Source of the DNA: Prochlorococcus sp. AG-388-A01
GTDB lineage: Bacteria > Cyanobacteriota > Cyanobacteriia > PCC-6307 > Cyanobiaceae
Reading direction: 5' to 3'
DNA length: 64,000 nucleotides
NCBI GenBank assembly: GCA_003279945.1
Contig: QCGK01000001.1
Location: 302,211 to 366,210 of the forward strand
Part shown: positions 1 through 10,061 of the stretch, in pieces
Position numbering within the stretch: position 1 is the first letter of the stretch
Layout of the letters: the number at the start of each line of letters is the position of its first letter
Notes under the pieces: model-generated
What the model saw: only the letters and a program-made list of their open reading frames with translations
Database searches by the model: none
What the model was told of the DNA's origin: nothing
Program-made: the position numbers and the translations under genes

Positions 1-8
1 GAAAATTA

Positions 9-1262
9 ATGGAAACGATTCAAAATTTCCCTGAAATAACCAATAAAGACTTCCCTCTTTTAAATAAGAAATTAAAAAGTAATGAACAAATCATTTATTT
101 AGACCATGCTGCGACCACGCAAAAACCCATACAAGTCTTAAAAAAAATTGATGAATATTACAGGAACTTTAATGCTAATGTACATAGAGGTGCTCATCAA
201 TTAAGTGCTAAAGCAACAGAAGAATTTGAAAATTCAAGATATTTAATTAGTAAATTTATAAAAGCGAATTCAACAAAAGAAATTATTTTTACAAGAAATG
301 CTACTGAAGCAATCAATCTCGCAGCTAGATCATGGGGTGAATCTTCTTTAAAAGAAAATGATGAAATTCTTTTGTCAATAATGGAGCATCATAGCAATAT
401 TGTGCCTTGGCAAATGGTTGCAGCAAAAAATAAATGCAAATTAAAATTTGTAGGTATAGATAAAAATGGGAAATTAGATCTTGACGATTTTAAATCTAAA
501 TTAACATCAAGGACAAAGCTTGTTAGCATCGTACATATAAGCAACACACTAGGTTGCTGCAATCCAATTAAAGAAATAACTAAACTAGCTAAACAAAAAG
601 GTTCTTTAGTTCTAATAGATGCATGTCAAAGTTTGGCGCATCAAAAACTGGATGTGATTGATCTTGATATTGACTTTTTAGCAGGTTCAGGACATAAACT
701 TTGCGGTCCAACAGGTATTGGTTTCCTCTGGTCAAGAAAAGAAATCCTAGAAAATATTCCTCCTCTCTTTGGTGGTGGTGAAATGATTCAAGATGTTTTT
801 GAAGAGACAAGTACTTGGGCGGAACTCCCACATAAATTTGAAGCTGGAACTCCTGCTATTGCAGAAGCAATAGGTCTTGCAGAAGCAATAAATTACATAA
901 ATAATATTGGTTTGAATGAAATACATGAATATGAGAAAAATATTACTAAGTATTTATTTGAAAAATTAAATCAGATAGATGATATTGAAATTATCGGTCC
1001 ATCTCCAGACAAAGATCCAGATAGAGCTTCACTTGCTACTTTTTATATAAAAAATATACATTCAAACGATATTGCTGAAATTCTAGATTCGAAGGGGATT
1101 TGTATCAGAAGTGGTCATCATTGCTGTCAACCTCTGCACAGATATATTGGAATTAAATCAACTGCTAGGATTAGCATGAATTTCACAACCAATAAAGAAG
1201 AGATAGATATATTTTTAGAGAAATTACAAGAGACTATTGATTTCCTAAAAATAAATTCTTAA
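9..1262 (+). CDS. sufS: Cysteine desulfurase SufS
   Basis: PLP enzyme of 417 residues that takes sulfur from L-cysteine for Fe-S cluster assembly by the SUF system in the cytosol. The PLP lysine is K230 in the GSGHKLCGPTG motif, and the catalytic cysteine is C372 in RSGHHCC, the SufS/CsdA (group II) pattern. The N-terminal LDHAATTQKP motif and the full length agree with the family. In cyanobacteria sufS usually ends a sufBCDS cluster, so the rest of the operon probably lies just before position 1 (inference). The next gene is convergent and overlaps its 3' end by 4 bases. Confidence 0.95.
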   Translation: METIQNFPEITNKDFPLLNKKLKSNEQIIYLDHAATTQKPIQVLKKIDEYYRNFNANVHRGAHQLSAKATEEFENSRYLISKFIKANSTKEIIFTRNATEAINLAARSWGESSLKENDEILLSIMEHHSNIVPWQMVAAKNKCKLKFVGIDKNGKLDLDDFKSKLTSRTKLVSIVHISNTLGCCNPIKEITKLAKQKGSLVLIDACQSLAHQKLDVIDLDIDFLAGSGHKLCGPTGIGFLWSRKEILENIPPLFGGGEMIQDVFEETSTWAELPHKFEAGTPAIAEAIGLAEAINYINNIGLNEIHEYEKNITKYLFEKLNQIDDIEIIGPSPDKDPDRASLATFYIKNIHSNDIAEILDSKGICIRSGHHCCQPLHRYIGIKSTARISMNFTTNKEEIDIFLEKLQETIDFLKINS

Positions 1263-3184
1263 ATATTCAAAGCATTTTTTAAAAATTGCTGAGATTTTTT
1301 AATTACTACTTCCTTAGTTTCAATATTTTTAAAACCATGTCCTTCATTTTCAAAAAAAATAGCTTCTGAATATTTATTATTACGAATCGATATTTCTTGA
1401 ATTTTATACGTTTGTTTATATGAAACAACAGAATCTTTTTTTCCATGAAACAATAAGATAGGTTTTTTTATTTTGTTAATTCGATTTATTGGCGATCTAT
1501 TTATGTAATCATCATGGTTTTTTGCATAATCTCCTACCAAAGAATTTAAATAATCTTTTTCAAACCTATGGGTGTTGTAATGCATATCCTTAAGATCAAT
1601 AACAGGATATTTACAAATTGCAGCTTTAAAAATAGACCCATCAAACAAGCAATTTAGAGCGGTAAATCCACCAGCACTATTACCGAAAATTACTACTTTT
1701 TTACTATCAACTAGATCTAACTTAATTAATTCAAGAGTAAGTGCTTTGCAATCATAAGAATCAACAATACCCCACTTATAGTTCAATCTCTCTCTATACA
1801 ATTTCCCAAAACCAGATGATCCTCCATAATTAACTTCAGCAACAAAAAATCCTTTGGCAGTCCAATATTGAACTTCAGCATTATACGAGCCATCAAATAA
1901 TGAAGTTGGCCCACTATGAGCTCTAACAAAGAGTGGTGGTTTACTAAATTTTTCAACAAGCGGTCTATACAGAAAAGAATGAGTACATTTATCTTCAAAA
2001 CCTTTAAACCAAAAAGATACAGGTTTTGAATAATCTTTTATGTATTCAATATTTATTTCCTCAAAAAAATTTGAAGAAACTTTTTCTGTAAAATCAATTT
2101 CAAGTAAATTCCCAAAAAAATCAGATCCATGACCTTTTAAAACAATTTTCTTCCTAAAAACACTAAAATCACTGACTGCAGTAAAGTGGGTGGAAAATTC
2201 CTTAACTAATACAAGATCCTTATAATGTTCGACTATCAAATTATTTTCTTTTTTTGCTAAACAAAATAAATTTTTGATGGTTCCTGAAAAAAATGTTATT
2301 CCAGAGACCCATTGTGGTGATCCATATTCAATCAAATTTCTCTCTACTTTTTTTTTAATAACAATACTCTCAAAATCACTTGCATCTAAAAACAATAAAT
2401 TCCACCATCCAGAACTATCTTCAGAACATACTAAAAGTTTTTCACTTATCCAATGAGGTTGAAAAAAAGAAACGTTTTTATTAACATTAACTAACTTATT
2501 TGAGAATTTTTTTATTTTTTTTAACTCTCCATCAAAGTCTATTTGAGCGAAAAACAGCTCATTTTTTTCCCAGGGCATATATGGAGAATCCCACTCGATC
2601 CAAGAAAGTAAGCTAGCAGAATTATTAGAAGATAAATCTCCAGCAAAATTTTTAAATTGTTTTATTAGATGAATATCTTGTTTAGTTTTTTTTAAGTTTA
2701 AAGAAAATAAATAATCTCTACTATTTATTTCGCAAATACCATACAAAAAATTGTTTTCAGAAATAACAAATGAAGAATCGAAATTTCCCTCAATTGATTT
2801 AGATAGTTGTCTAGGTTCTTGTACTGAATCAAGATATTTACTTTGACTTCTATAATTTGATGCTACCTCTTTAAAAATTTGAAACCATACTGCCTTTGAC
2901 AACTGATCTATCCATATCAAATAAATATTATTTTTAAAATCGATACATGCATAAGATTTACCACCATATCCATGAAATTTATTTTTTATATTAAAATTTT
3001 TATTAGTTAATTTTTGCGGCAATGCATCTTTCTCATTAAATGGTCTTGCAAAAATAGCATTTTGATTTGGACCTTCGCCAATAAAATCAATCCAAAAAAT
3101 GGTATCTCTAATAATAATTAATTCCTTAAAATCTTTTTTTTTAGATAAATTTTTCCTAACTTTTAACTTAACATCGTTACCCAT
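1259..3184 (-). CDS. S9-family serine peptidase (acylaminoacyl-peptidase-like)
   Basis: Protein of 641 residues with the two-part layout of prolyl oligopeptidases: an N-terminal beta-propeller-like part (about 1-380) and a C-terminal alpha/beta hydrolase. The nucleophile is S503 in GNSAGG. The acid is probably the Asp in GKKDS, and the base the His in NEGHGF near the C-terminus. Family members cleave short peptides in the cytosol; the exact specificity cannot be read from sequence. It is transcribed toward sufS and divergently from def, with an 80-bp gap. No signal peptide is visible. Confidence 0.88.
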   Translation of the reverse strand: MGNDVKLKVRKNLSKKKDFKELIIIRDTIFWIDFIGEGPNQNAIFARPFNEKDALPQKLTNKNFNIKNKFHGYGGKSYACIDFKNNIYLIWIDQLSKAVWFQIFKEVASNYRSQSKYLDSVQEPRQLSKSIEGNFDSSFVISENNFLYGICEINSRDYLFSLNLKKTKQDIHLIKQFKNFAGDLSSNNSASLLSWIEWDSPYMPWEKNELFFAQIDFDGELKKIKKFSNKLVNVNKNVSFFQPHWISEKLLVCSEDSSGWWNLLFLDASDFESIVIKKKVERNLIEYGSPQWVSGITFFSGTIKNLFCLAKKENNLIVEHYKDLVLVKEFSTHFTAVSDFSVFRKKIVLKGHGSDFFGNLLEIDFTEKVSSNFFEEINIEYIKDYSKPVSFWFKGFEDKCTHSFLYRPLVEKFSKPPLFVRAHSGPTSLFDGSYNAEVQYWTAKGFFVAEVNYGGSSGFGKLYRERLNYKWGIVDSYDCKALTLELIKLDLVDSKKVVIFGNSAGGFTALNCLFDGSIFKAAICKYPVIDLKDMHYNTHRFEKDYLNSLVGDYAKNHDDYINRSPINRINKIKKPILLFHGKKDSVVSYKQTYKIQEISIRNNKYSEAIFFENEGHGFKNIETKEVVIKKSQQFLKNALNI

Positions 3185-3263
3185 TTCAAAAACTGTAAAG
3201 AAAGTAAATTAAAGTGCTAATATTTTTATAGCTAAACTCTTTACTAAAAACTTTTTTATTAAC

Positions 3264-3869
3264 GTGGCAAACCATTTTTCACAACTTGCAAGAAAGTCAA
3301 GAACAAATGGGGGCTCGGAAAAAATTACAAAAGAACAAACAGGTAAGCCATCTCTAGAAATTTATAAACTTGGTGATGATGTTTTAAGACAAAATTCCAA
3401 AAGAGTAACTAAGGTTGATGAATCGATTAGAAAACTTGCTAGAGAAATGCTTCAAAGCATGTATGCAGCAAAAGGAATTGGACTTGCTGCACCTCAAATT
3501 GGTATTAATAAAGAGCTTCTTGTGATTGATGTAAATTTTGAAGATTCAGCAGCAGAACCTTTAATATTAATAAATCCAGAAATTACAGACTATGGAACAA
3601 CCCTTAATTCATACGAAGAAGGCTGTTTGAGTATTCCTGGCGTATATTTGAATGTCGTGAGACCATCAACTATAAAATTGAAATTTAGAGATGAAATGGG
3701 TAGACCACGTAAAATGAAAGCAGATGGACTCCTAGCTAGGTGTATTCAACACGAAATGGATCACTTAAATGGAATATTATTTGTTGACAGAGTTACATCA
3801 AAAGATGATTTAAACAAAGAACTTATAAAAGAGGGATTTCACCAAAAAGACGTTATTTCTATTAACTAA
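3264..3869 (+). CDS. def: Peptide deformylase
   Basis: Removes the formyl group from nascent protein N-termini. All three family motifs are present: GIGLAAPQIG, EGCLSIPG (metal Cys) and QHEMDHLNG (HExxH metal and catalytic residues). The 201-residue length includes an N-terminal extension of about 25 residues, common in cyanobacterial enzymes. The start codon is GTG. The HIT gene follows after 4 bases, so the two are probably co-transcribed. Confidence 0.96.
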   Translation: MANHFSQLARKSRTNGGSEKITKEQTGKPSLEIYKLGDDVLRQNSKRVTKVDESIRKLAREMLQSMYAAKGIGLAAPQIGINKELLVIDVNFEDSAAEPLILINPEITDYGTTLNSYEEGCLSIPGVYLNVVRPSTIKLKFRDEMGRPRKMKADGLLARCIQHEMDHLNGILFVDRVTSKDDLNKELIKEGFHQKDVISIN

Positions 3870-3873
3870 TTTA

Positions 3874-4215
3874 ATGACTGAAACTACAATATTTCAAAAA
3901 ATAATTAATGAAGAACTTCCCTGCGATAAGCTTTACGAAGATAAGTTTTGTATTGCATTTAATGATATCCAGGCGCAAGCTCCAATACATTTTTTAGTGA
4001 TTCCTAAAAAGCCAATTATAAGTTTATTAGACTGTATTGAAGAAGACGCAAATTTATTAGGCCATTTACTGTTTGTAGGTACCAAAATAGCTAAGTCAAA
4101 AAAATTAACTAACTGGAGAACAGTAATTAATACTGGAGCAGAATCGGGACAAACAGTTTTTCATTTACATATTCATTTTTTATCTGGAAGAAAAATGAAT
4201 TGGCCACCGGGTTAA
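3874..4215 (+). CDS. HIT (histidine triad, HINT-like) family protein
   Basis: Protein of 113 residues ending in the histidine-triad signature HLHIHFLSGR. HINT-type enzymes hydrolyse adenosine phosphoramidates and similar adducts; the physiological substrate in cyanobacteria is not established. The N-terminus (FQKIINEELPCDKLYED) is also typical of HINT proteins. It lies immediately downstream of def on the same strand, which suggests co-transcription only. Confidence 0.93.
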   Translation: MTETTIFQKIINEELPCDKLYEDKFCIAFNDIQAQAPIHFLVIPKKPIISLLDCIEEDANLLGHLLFVGTKIAKSKKLTNWRTVINTGAESGQTVFHLHIHFLSGRKMNWPPG

Positions 4216-4262
4216 AACTCTCGAAATAAATCTTTATGGGTTATAAATAAATAAAAAGAAAA

Positions 4263-4541
4263 ATGAATACTCCAGATTCTATAAACACAGAATCCAAAAA
4301 CTTGTTAAATTTAATCTCAAAAAATTGGGACTCATTAGATGACTCACTAAAAAGTAAGTTAAAAAAAATTTGGACCATTTTAACTTACAAATGGCAATTA
4401 CAAATTTTATTTAATCTACCTTTATTAATATGGTGGGCATTAGATAAATTTTTTCCAAAAGTACATGAATTTGATGCCACAATTTTGAATTACTTAAATT
4501 TACCTGACTGGGCACTTTCCTTTATTGGCTTTAGTCAATAG
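4263..4541 (+). CDS. Small hypothetical protein with a hydrophobic middle
   Basis: I do not recognise a family. The 92 residues start with a polar, Ser/Lys-rich part (1-40), followed by a Trp-rich hydrophobic stretch (about 48-65, LQILFNLPLLIWWAL) that could be one membrane segment, and a short C-terminal tail ending in SFIGFSQ. It sits between the HIT gene and an ABC transporter on the same strand with gaps of about 45 bases, so it may belong to the same transcription unit. Coding status is supported by the clean spacing and membrane-protein-like composition. Confidence 0.7.
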   Translation: MNTPDSINTESKNLLNLISKNWDSLDDSLKSKLKKIWTILTYKWQLQILFNLPLLIWWALDKFFPKVHEFDATILNYLNLPDWALSFIGFSQ

Positions 4542-4583
4542 ACTTCAAAAAGATATAATTTATTTTATAAAACTTGTCGAGTA

Positions 4584-6566
4584 ATGAATAAAACCCTTAA
4601 AAATAAATCCAAAATATTTTACCAATTACAAAAATTAAGAAGGTTATCCCAGCCATTTTTTCTCCCAATAGATCAATGTAATGGATTTCAATTCATTTGG
4701 CTTTTAATATCTCTTTTATTTTGTGTTGGTGGAGTAGTCCTTGTTGGCCTAACAGGAATAATAAGTTTTTTTGAAAGCTTTCAACCTATTTTTCTTGAAA
4801 AATATTTCGGAGGTGTAATAAAAACTGTCAATTTAATTTGGGCTGGTAACTGGGGATTACTTTTCTCTGCTTTATTTCTAATTGGATCAGGAAGCTTTTT
4901 TAGTTTAAGACGTCAATTAAAAAACCGTAGATGGTTACATTGGTTATTTCTTGCGATAATTGTATTAATGCTCTTAGCTGTAAACGGAATAAATGCAGGA
5001 ATAGGATTTATAGCAAGAGATTTAACTAATGCTTTAGTAGAAAAACAAGAAGATGGATTTTATCGGATATTGGGGATATACGCTTGTTGTTTTGCTGTTG
5101 CTCTACCAATACGTGTTTCCCAAATATTTTTTACATACAAATTAGGAATAATTTGGAGAGAATGGCTTTCAAAAAGTTTAGTCAAGGATTATATGACTAA
5201 TAAAGCTTATTACCAATTAAATCCCAATGATGAAGAGCAAACTGATGTAGATAATCCTGATCAAAGAATCACAGATGACACCAGAGCTTTTACAGGACAA
5301 AGTCTCTCTTTTACATTAGGTATTTTTGATGCATTACTAACATTCTCACTTAATATTCTTATTTTGTGGAGTATCAGTACAACACTTACTTTTTCTTTAT
5401 TTGGTTACGCTGCATTTGCAACATCTATTCTTTTAATTGCTGGTAAAAATCTTGTAAAGATAGACTTTGATCAACTCAGATACGAAGCAGATTTTAGATA
5501 TGGCTTGGTGCACATTAGAGATAATGCTGAATCAATTGCTTTTTACTCTGGGGAGAATCCTGAGCGGAGTGAAACTGAAAGGCGATTAGGAGAAGTGGTT
5601 AGAAACTTTAATTTACTGATCATATGGAGAGTAATAATTGATGTCATGAGAAGGTCCATTAATTACGCAGGAAATTTCTTTCCATATTTAATAATGGCAA
5701 TCCCTTATTTCAAAGGTGATATTGATTATGGGCGTTTTATTCAAGCAAGCTTTGCATTTGGTATGGTCGAAGGTTCGTTATTTTTTATTGTTAATCAAAT
5801 AGAGGAACTTGCAAAATTTACGGCTGGGATAGGAAGATTAGAGGGATTTCAATCAAAAGTCGAATCTATTAGTCAAACTAGCCCTACAAGCAATCGTAAC
5901 GTTATTTCAGATTATCCCTCAATTCTTATTAATAATGCTGACCTTTCCCCACCAGGATCAAATAAAATAATAATTAAAAATTTAAATTTGAGTATAGACA
6001 ATAATCAATCACTTTTGGTTGTAGGCCCTTCTGGATGTGGAAAAACATCTTTATTAAGAATGATTAGTGGTTTATGGGAACCTGATCATGGAGTAATTAA
6101 AAAACCAAAAATTGGGGAATTATTATTCATACCTCAAAAGCCTTATATGTTACTAGGTTCTTTAAGAGAACAATTATGTTATCCCACAGAAGTTAAGAAA
6201 TTTAGTGATGAACATCTTACTTCTGTACTTCATGAAGTAAATTTAAAAACCTTAGTGGATCGTTATCCTAACCTTAATATCAAACAAGATTGGCCAAGAA
6301 TTCTTTCTCTGGGGGAGCAACAAAGATTAGCTTTTGCAAGACTCTTACTAAATTCTCCAAGATTTGCAGTACTTGATGAGGCAACAAGTGCTTTAGATAT
6401 TGATACTGAAAAAAAACTATATAGTTTACTAAAGGAAAGGGAACTTTCTCTAATTAGTGTTGGACATAGACCTAGTTTAAAAGATTTTCATGAAAATATT
6501 TTAGAATTAAATGGACAAGGAGACTGGAAATTATTCACTTCAGATAAGTATAATTTTATAGATTAA
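4584..6566 (+). CDS. ABC transporter, fused permease/ATPase of the ABCD/SbmA type
   Basis: Half-transporter of 660 residues: an N-terminal membrane domain with about six helices (roughly 35-410), then one nucleotide-binding domain. The NPDQRI motif near residue 215 marks the ABC_membrane_2 family (peroxisomal ABCD and SbmA/BacA relatives). The ATPase has Walker A (GPSGCGKTS, lysine K487), signature LSLGEQQR and Walker B FAVLDEATSALD. It probably works as a homodimer. The substrate is unknown; relatives move acyl-CoA, peptides or cobalamin. An Hli gene starts 8 bases downstream. Confidence 0.9.
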   Translation: MNKTLKNKSKIFYQLQKLRRLSQPFFLPIDQCNGFQFIWLLISLLFCVGGVVLVGLTGIISFFESFQPIFLEKYFGGVIKTVNLIWAGNWGLLFSALFLIGSGSFFSLRRQLKNRRWLHWLFLAIIVLMLLAVNGINAGIGFIARDLTNALVEKQEDGFYRILGIYACCFAVALPIRVSQIFFTYKLGIIWREWLSKSLVKDYMTNKAYYQLNPNDEEQTDVDNPDQRITDDTRAFTGQSLSFTLGIFDALLTFSLNILILWSISTTLTFSLFGYAAFATSILLIAGKNLVKIDFDQLRYEADFRYGLVHIRDNAESIAFYSGENPERSETERRLGEVVRNFNLLIIWRVIIDVMRRSINYAGNFFPYLIMAIPYFKGDIDYGRFIQASFAFGMVEGSLFFIVNQIEELAKFTAGIGRLEGFQSKVESISQTSPTSNRNVISDYPSILINNADLSPPGSNKIIIKNLNLSIDNNQSLLVVGPSGCGKTSLLRMISGLWEPDHGVIKKPKIGELLFIPQKPYMLLGSLREQLCYPTEVKKFSDEHLTSVLHEVNLKTLVDRYPNLNIKQDWPRILSLGEQQRLAFARLLLNSPRFAVLDEATSALDIDTEKKLYSLLKERELSLISVGHRPSLKDFHENILELNGQGDWKLFTSDKYNFID

Positions 6567-6574
6567 CAAAAAAA

Positions 6575-6850
6575 ATGAATTCTAAAGAAGAACAAACTAA
6601 CTCAGAAGTAACTAATTTAGCGAATGAGAGTTCTAAAGAAGAGGAGAAAAATGAAAATTATATCAATGAACAAACTAAAGAGAATAAACTAGATAAGAAA
6701 TCAATAGAAATTGAAGCTCAATATAAATTCGGATGGAGTAACTATTCTGAAGTAACTAATGGAAGATTTGCAATGATAGGATTCTTAGCAATAATACTAA
6801 TTGAATTATTTAGTCAACAATCGTTTTTAAAATGGGCAGGAATCTTATAA
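6575..6850 (+). CDS. High-light-inducible (Hli/ELIP-type) protein
   Basis: Protein of 91 residues with an acidic, Glu/Asn/Lys-rich N-terminus (1-55) and a C-terminal chlorophyll a/b-binding-type helix. The core motif is EVTNGRFAMIGFLA, where the Glu and Asn/Arg pattern ligates chlorophyll in this family. Hli proteins sit in thylakoids and protect photosystems or assembly intermediates under excess light. The long N-terminal extension is unlike the shortest Hli forms. It lies directly after the ABC transporter gene and ends tail to tail with ycf66. Confidence 0.85.
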   Translation: MNSKEEQTNSEVTNLANESSKEEEKNENYINEQTKENKLDKKSIEIEAQYKFGWSNYSEVTNGRFAMIGFLAIILIELFSQQSFLKWAGIL

Positions 6851-7777
6851 TCAATCATCAAATCTAGAACTGTTATCTCTAGGTTTCTTTTTATTTGTTC
6901 CAACAGTATATCTACCATTTTGATTCTTTGAACTTGATCTAGCTGAAGAACTTACTCTACGGGTCTCACGAGATTTTCTTAATTGATTAGCATCTTTAAA
7001 TGAAGCATCTTCTACTTGCTCAGTTGAAGTTTGCTGCCTAATAGGAGATATTACAGGTTTCTTTCTTGATGTAGAAGAATTATCAGGAGTAGAAATATTA
7101 TCTTGTCTAGATACTGTCCGATTCATTCTAGGTCTTGATCCTGTTTTCACTTCATTGCGAGATAAGTTTCGTCTCTCACCAAAGTTATTTCTTTCTGATT
7201 GATTACTATTTTTATCTGCTGAGGACTTTCTTCTTCTTGTAGGTTCTTCATCTGCAAACTTATTTACTGCTCTTGTAGATGGTCTGCTTCTACTTGCAGC
7301 AGCAGAGGGTATAGCTCTTGAAACATTCCTCCTACGAAGTCTATCTTCCTCATAGTCGTCTTCAAATTCATCTTCTTGTGGTTTAAATCTTCTTGATGAT
7401 CTTTCAGCTTCTTCAAACCTATCGTAATCGTCATTAAATCGACCTCTAGAATTTCTGGGCGAATCAGAAATAGGTTCATCATCAAAATAAGATGACCTTC
7501 TAGCTTGATCAGTTGCAACTCCCCTCAATCGGACACTTTCATATGCGAAAAAAACTGTGGTTCCTGCTAACAAAAACTGACCAAACTGAAGAATAGGATC
7601 TAACCTCCAACCTTGAAAAAATAATATTCCCCCGCACAAAAGACCTATTGCTGCGAAGAAAACATCATAATCTCTTGCTAATGCAGGTTTAAAAGACCTT
7701 AAGAAATATAGACCTCCGCCACATACGGCGAGGACTATACCAACAATACTTGCCCAATTGAGACTAGCATTGACCAC
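6851..7777 (-). CDS. Ycf66-family membrane protein
   Basis: Protein of 308 residues. The first 85 or so are hydrophobic with about three membrane segments and the Ycf66 pattern (VCGGGLYFLRSFKP, ILFFQGWRLDP). The rest is a highly charged Arg/Ser/Asp-rich, probably disordered tail. Ycf66 is shared by cyanobacteria and some plastids and has no proven function. The start is GTG with a GGAG element 7 bases upstream. A run of alternating TA (about 7820-7840) in the gap to psbX may hold the -10 region. Confidence 0.85.
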   Translation of the reverse strand: MVNASLNWASIVGIVLAVCGGGLYFLRSFKPALARDYDVFFAAIGLLCGGILFFQGWRLDPILQFGQFLLAGTTVFFAYESVRLRGVATDQARRSSYFDDEPISDSPRNSRGRFNDDYDRFEEAERSSRRFKPQEDEFEDDYEEDRLRRRNVSRAIPSAAASRSRPSTRAVNKFADEEPTRRRKSSADKNSNQSERNNFGERRNLSRNEVKTGSRPRMNRTVSRQDNISTPDNSSTSRKKPVISPIRQQTSTEQVEDASFKDANQLRKSRETRRVSSSARSSSKNQNGRYTVGTNKKKPRDNSSRFDD

Positions 7778-7858
7778 ATTCTTTCTCCAAAATTTATTTT
7801 TTAAGGGTTACTTAAATCACCCTATATATATATATTGTACTTAAAACTTCTACAAAAA

Positions 7859-8044
7859 CTAGCGCCTTCCAGTAGAAGTACGATCAAGGGAATCTTTCTG
7901 ACTCACAAAAATCAAAAATGCAGAAGCTGGAATAACGATAATTAAAGCGGCGGCAATAAAACTACCAATCATTCCAACTGCGGAATTATTTGCAACTTCA
8001 GCAGAAAAATCTGCTGCTAGTAATAAATTTGAAATTTGAAACAC
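7859..8044 (-). CDS. psbX: Photosystem II protein PsbX
   Basis: Small thylakoid subunit at the edge of the photosystem II core. The C-terminal half ([21 protein letters not shown]) matches the single PsbX membrane helix and its SQKD stromal end. The 61 residues include an N-terminal extension of about 20 compared with the 39-41 residue proteins of freshwater cyanobacteria; I recall this as usual for marine picocyanobacteria. The start codon is GTG. It is followed on the same strand by ycf66. Confidence 0.92.
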   Translation of the reverse strand: MFQISNLLLAADFSAEVANNSAVGMIGSFIAAALIIVIPASAFLIFVSQKDSLDRTSTGRR

Positions 8045-8125
8045 TTTTTAAATATTAAATTCTCAACTAATAATAAGAATTAAATACGTTTCAATGGGTT
8101 ATTTATTAAGATGAATTAAATAATT

Positions 8126-8440
8126 GTGATTTCCTTGCTTGTAGACCCTCTCAAAATTTTAGATGTTAGTTTAGGAATTTCTCTATCGTATCTAACTATA
8201 GTTTTTTTAATAAGATTAATTCTTACTTGGTATCCAAAAATTGATTTAAGTCAAGGTTTATGGTTATTAATTTCAATACCATCTAGTTCTATTTTAAATT
8301 TAACAAGAAAATTAATACCCCCGATAGGAGGAGTTGATGTAGGACCCGTAATTTGGATTGGAGTTATAAGCTTTATAAGAGAGATATTAGTTGGTCAACA
8401 AGGGCTTATAAAACTTGCATTGCATACCCATATTTCATAG
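8126..8440 (+). CDS. YggT family (Ycf19-like) membrane protein
   Basis: Protein of 104 residues with two hydrophobic segments (about 12-33 and 82-100) and the YggT signature between them (LILTWYPKID, then NLTRKLIPPIGGVDVGPVIWI). In cyanobacteria and plastids the family has been linked to membrane organisation and chloroplast or cell division, but its biochemical role is unclear. The start is GTG. It runs divergently from psbX and convergently with accC. Confidence 0.88.
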   Translation: MISLLVDPLKILDVSLGISLSYLTIVFLIRLILTWYPKIDLSQGLWLLISIPSSSILNLTRKLIPPIGGVDVGPVIWIGVISFIREILVGQQGLIKLALHTHIS

Positions 8441-8458
8441 AGCTTATTTAATTATTCC

Positions 8459-9805
8459 TCAGTAATTTGGCAATAATTCTTCTTCTACATATTTAGTATG
8501 TATCTTACCTTCCTTAAATTTAGCTTTATTCAATAACTTTAGATGAAAGTTAATTGTTGTAGGAATGCCGGTTACTGCACATTCATTTAAAGCCCTATTC
8601 ATGCGTTTAATTGCAGCGTTACGATCTTTTCCCCAGACTATTAATTTACCAATTAAGGAATCATAAAATGGAGGTATTTCATAACCGGTATATACATGAC
8701 TATCCACCCTTACACCTGGACCGCCAGGTGGAAGCCACCCAGTTATTTTTCCAGGTGATGGTCGGAAGTTATGAGAAGGATCTTCAGCATTAATTCTACA
8801 CTCAATTGCATGACCGTTTAAGTGTATATCTTCCTGTTCAAATCCCAAGTTTGCTCCGCTAGCGATTTTAATTTGCTCAGCTATTAAATCAACCCCCGTA
8901 ACCATTTCAGTAACAGGATGTTCAACTTGAATCCTAGTATTCATTTCCATGAAATAAAAATTATCGTCATCAACTAAAAATTCAACTGTACCAGCCCCTT
9001 CGTAACCGATACTTTTTGCAGCAGCAATAGCTGCATTTCCCATTTTTTTTCTTAATTCGGTATTGATTGCGGGGCTAGGAGACTCTTCCAATAATTTTTG
9101 ATGTCTTCTTTGAACAGAGCAATCCCTCTCTCCTAAATGAACAACATTACCCGACCTATCGGCCAAAATTTGAATTTCTACATGTCTTGGCTTCTTTATA
9201 AATTTCTCCATATATAGTCCATCATTACCAAAAGCTGCTTCTGCTTCACCTTGAGCTGCTTTAAACATTTTTTCAAGATTATCAGCGCTTTCAACCAACC
9301 TCATGCCTCTTCCACCTCCTCCAGCAGTAGCTTTGATAATTACTGGATAACCGATATCATCTGCCAATTTATAAGCTTCATCAACATTTGATAACAAGCC
9401 TTTACTTCCGGGGACTGTTGGAACCCCTACCTCTTCCATAGTTTCTTTTGCTGTAGATTTATCACCCATAGATCTAATTGCTGTAGGAGATGGGCCAATA
9501 AAAACTATGCCATGATCGTTACACATCTCAGCAAATTTATCATTTTCAGCAAGGAATCCATAACCAGGATGAATGGCATCAACTCCTCTCGATGTAGCCG
9601 CAGCAAGTATATTTGGAATATTTAAATAACTCTTATTACTTAACGAGTCTCCAACACACACTGCTTCATCCGCGAGCTGAACATGTAATGCTTTTTTATC
9701 TACAGTGCTAAAAACTGCTACTGTTGCAATCCCAAGTTCTCTACAACTTCTGACAATTCGTAAAGCTATTTCTCCACGATTAGCAATTAAAACTTTTTCA
9801 ACCAT
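8459..9805 (-). CDS. accC: Acetyl-CoA carboxylase, biotin carboxylase subunit
   Basis: Catalyses ATP-dependent carboxylation of biotin on AccB, the first half-reaction of malonyl-CoA and fatty acid synthesis. The 448 residues are full family length. Visible motifs are the N-terminal [11 protein letters not shown], the glycine-rich ATP lid GGGGRGMR, the [15 protein letters not shown] catalytic strand and the C-terminal RMNRALNE region. Its partner accB lies at 51.3-51.8 kb; the separation of these genes is common in cyanobacteria. Confidence 0.97.
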   Translation of the reverse strand: MVEKVLIANRGEIALRIVRSCRELGIATVAVFSTVDKKALHVQLADEAVCVGDSLSNKSYLNIPNILAAATSRGVDAIHPGYGFLAENDKFAEMCNDHGIVFIGPSPTAIRSMGDKSTAKETMEEVGVPTVPGSKGLLSNVDEAYKLADDIGYPVIIKATAGGGGRGMRLVESADNLEKMFKAAQGEAEAAFGNDGLYMEKFIKKPRHVEIQILADRSGNVVHLGERDCSVQRRHQKLLEESPSPAINTELRKKMGNAAIAAAKSIGYEGAGTVEFLVDDDNFYFMEMNTRIQVEHPVTEMVTGVDLIAEQIKIASGANLGFEQEDIHLNGHAIECRINAEDPSHNFRPSPGKITGWLPPGGPGVRVDSHVYTGYEIPPFYDSLIGKLIVWGKDRNAAIKRMNRALNECAVTGIPTTINFHLKLLNKAKFKEGKIHTKYVEEELLPNY

Positions 9806-10032
9806 TATGAAAATTGAAGAAATGAAAATGACTTAAAATAAAAAATTCTTTGCCAAAGTACTGAACAAAATTTTTTAATGATCAGAGGACATTTTTTACA
9901 ATACAACCTAGAACGTTATATATGTATAAATATTTGTTTTATGCAATAGAAAAATAATTAAAAATATTAAAAAATCCTCTAAGCAAACTACATCCTTATT
10001 TCATTCAATAATGTATGATAATTTTAAGGTTT

Positions 10033-10050
10033 AAGTACCCGACGGTGCTT
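10033..10050 (+). promoter_or_regulatory. Leader hairpin before tRNA-Leu
   Basis: Seven-base-pair stem AAGTACC / GGTGCTT with one G-T wobble and a CGAC loop, ending 11 bases before the tRNA. A TATGATAAT stretch at 10014-10022 could be the tRNA promoter -10 box. The hairpin is therefore probably in the precursor transcript. Its role (5' processing or chance) is not known. Confidence 0.4.
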
Positions 10051-10061
10051 GAAAACCCTTT

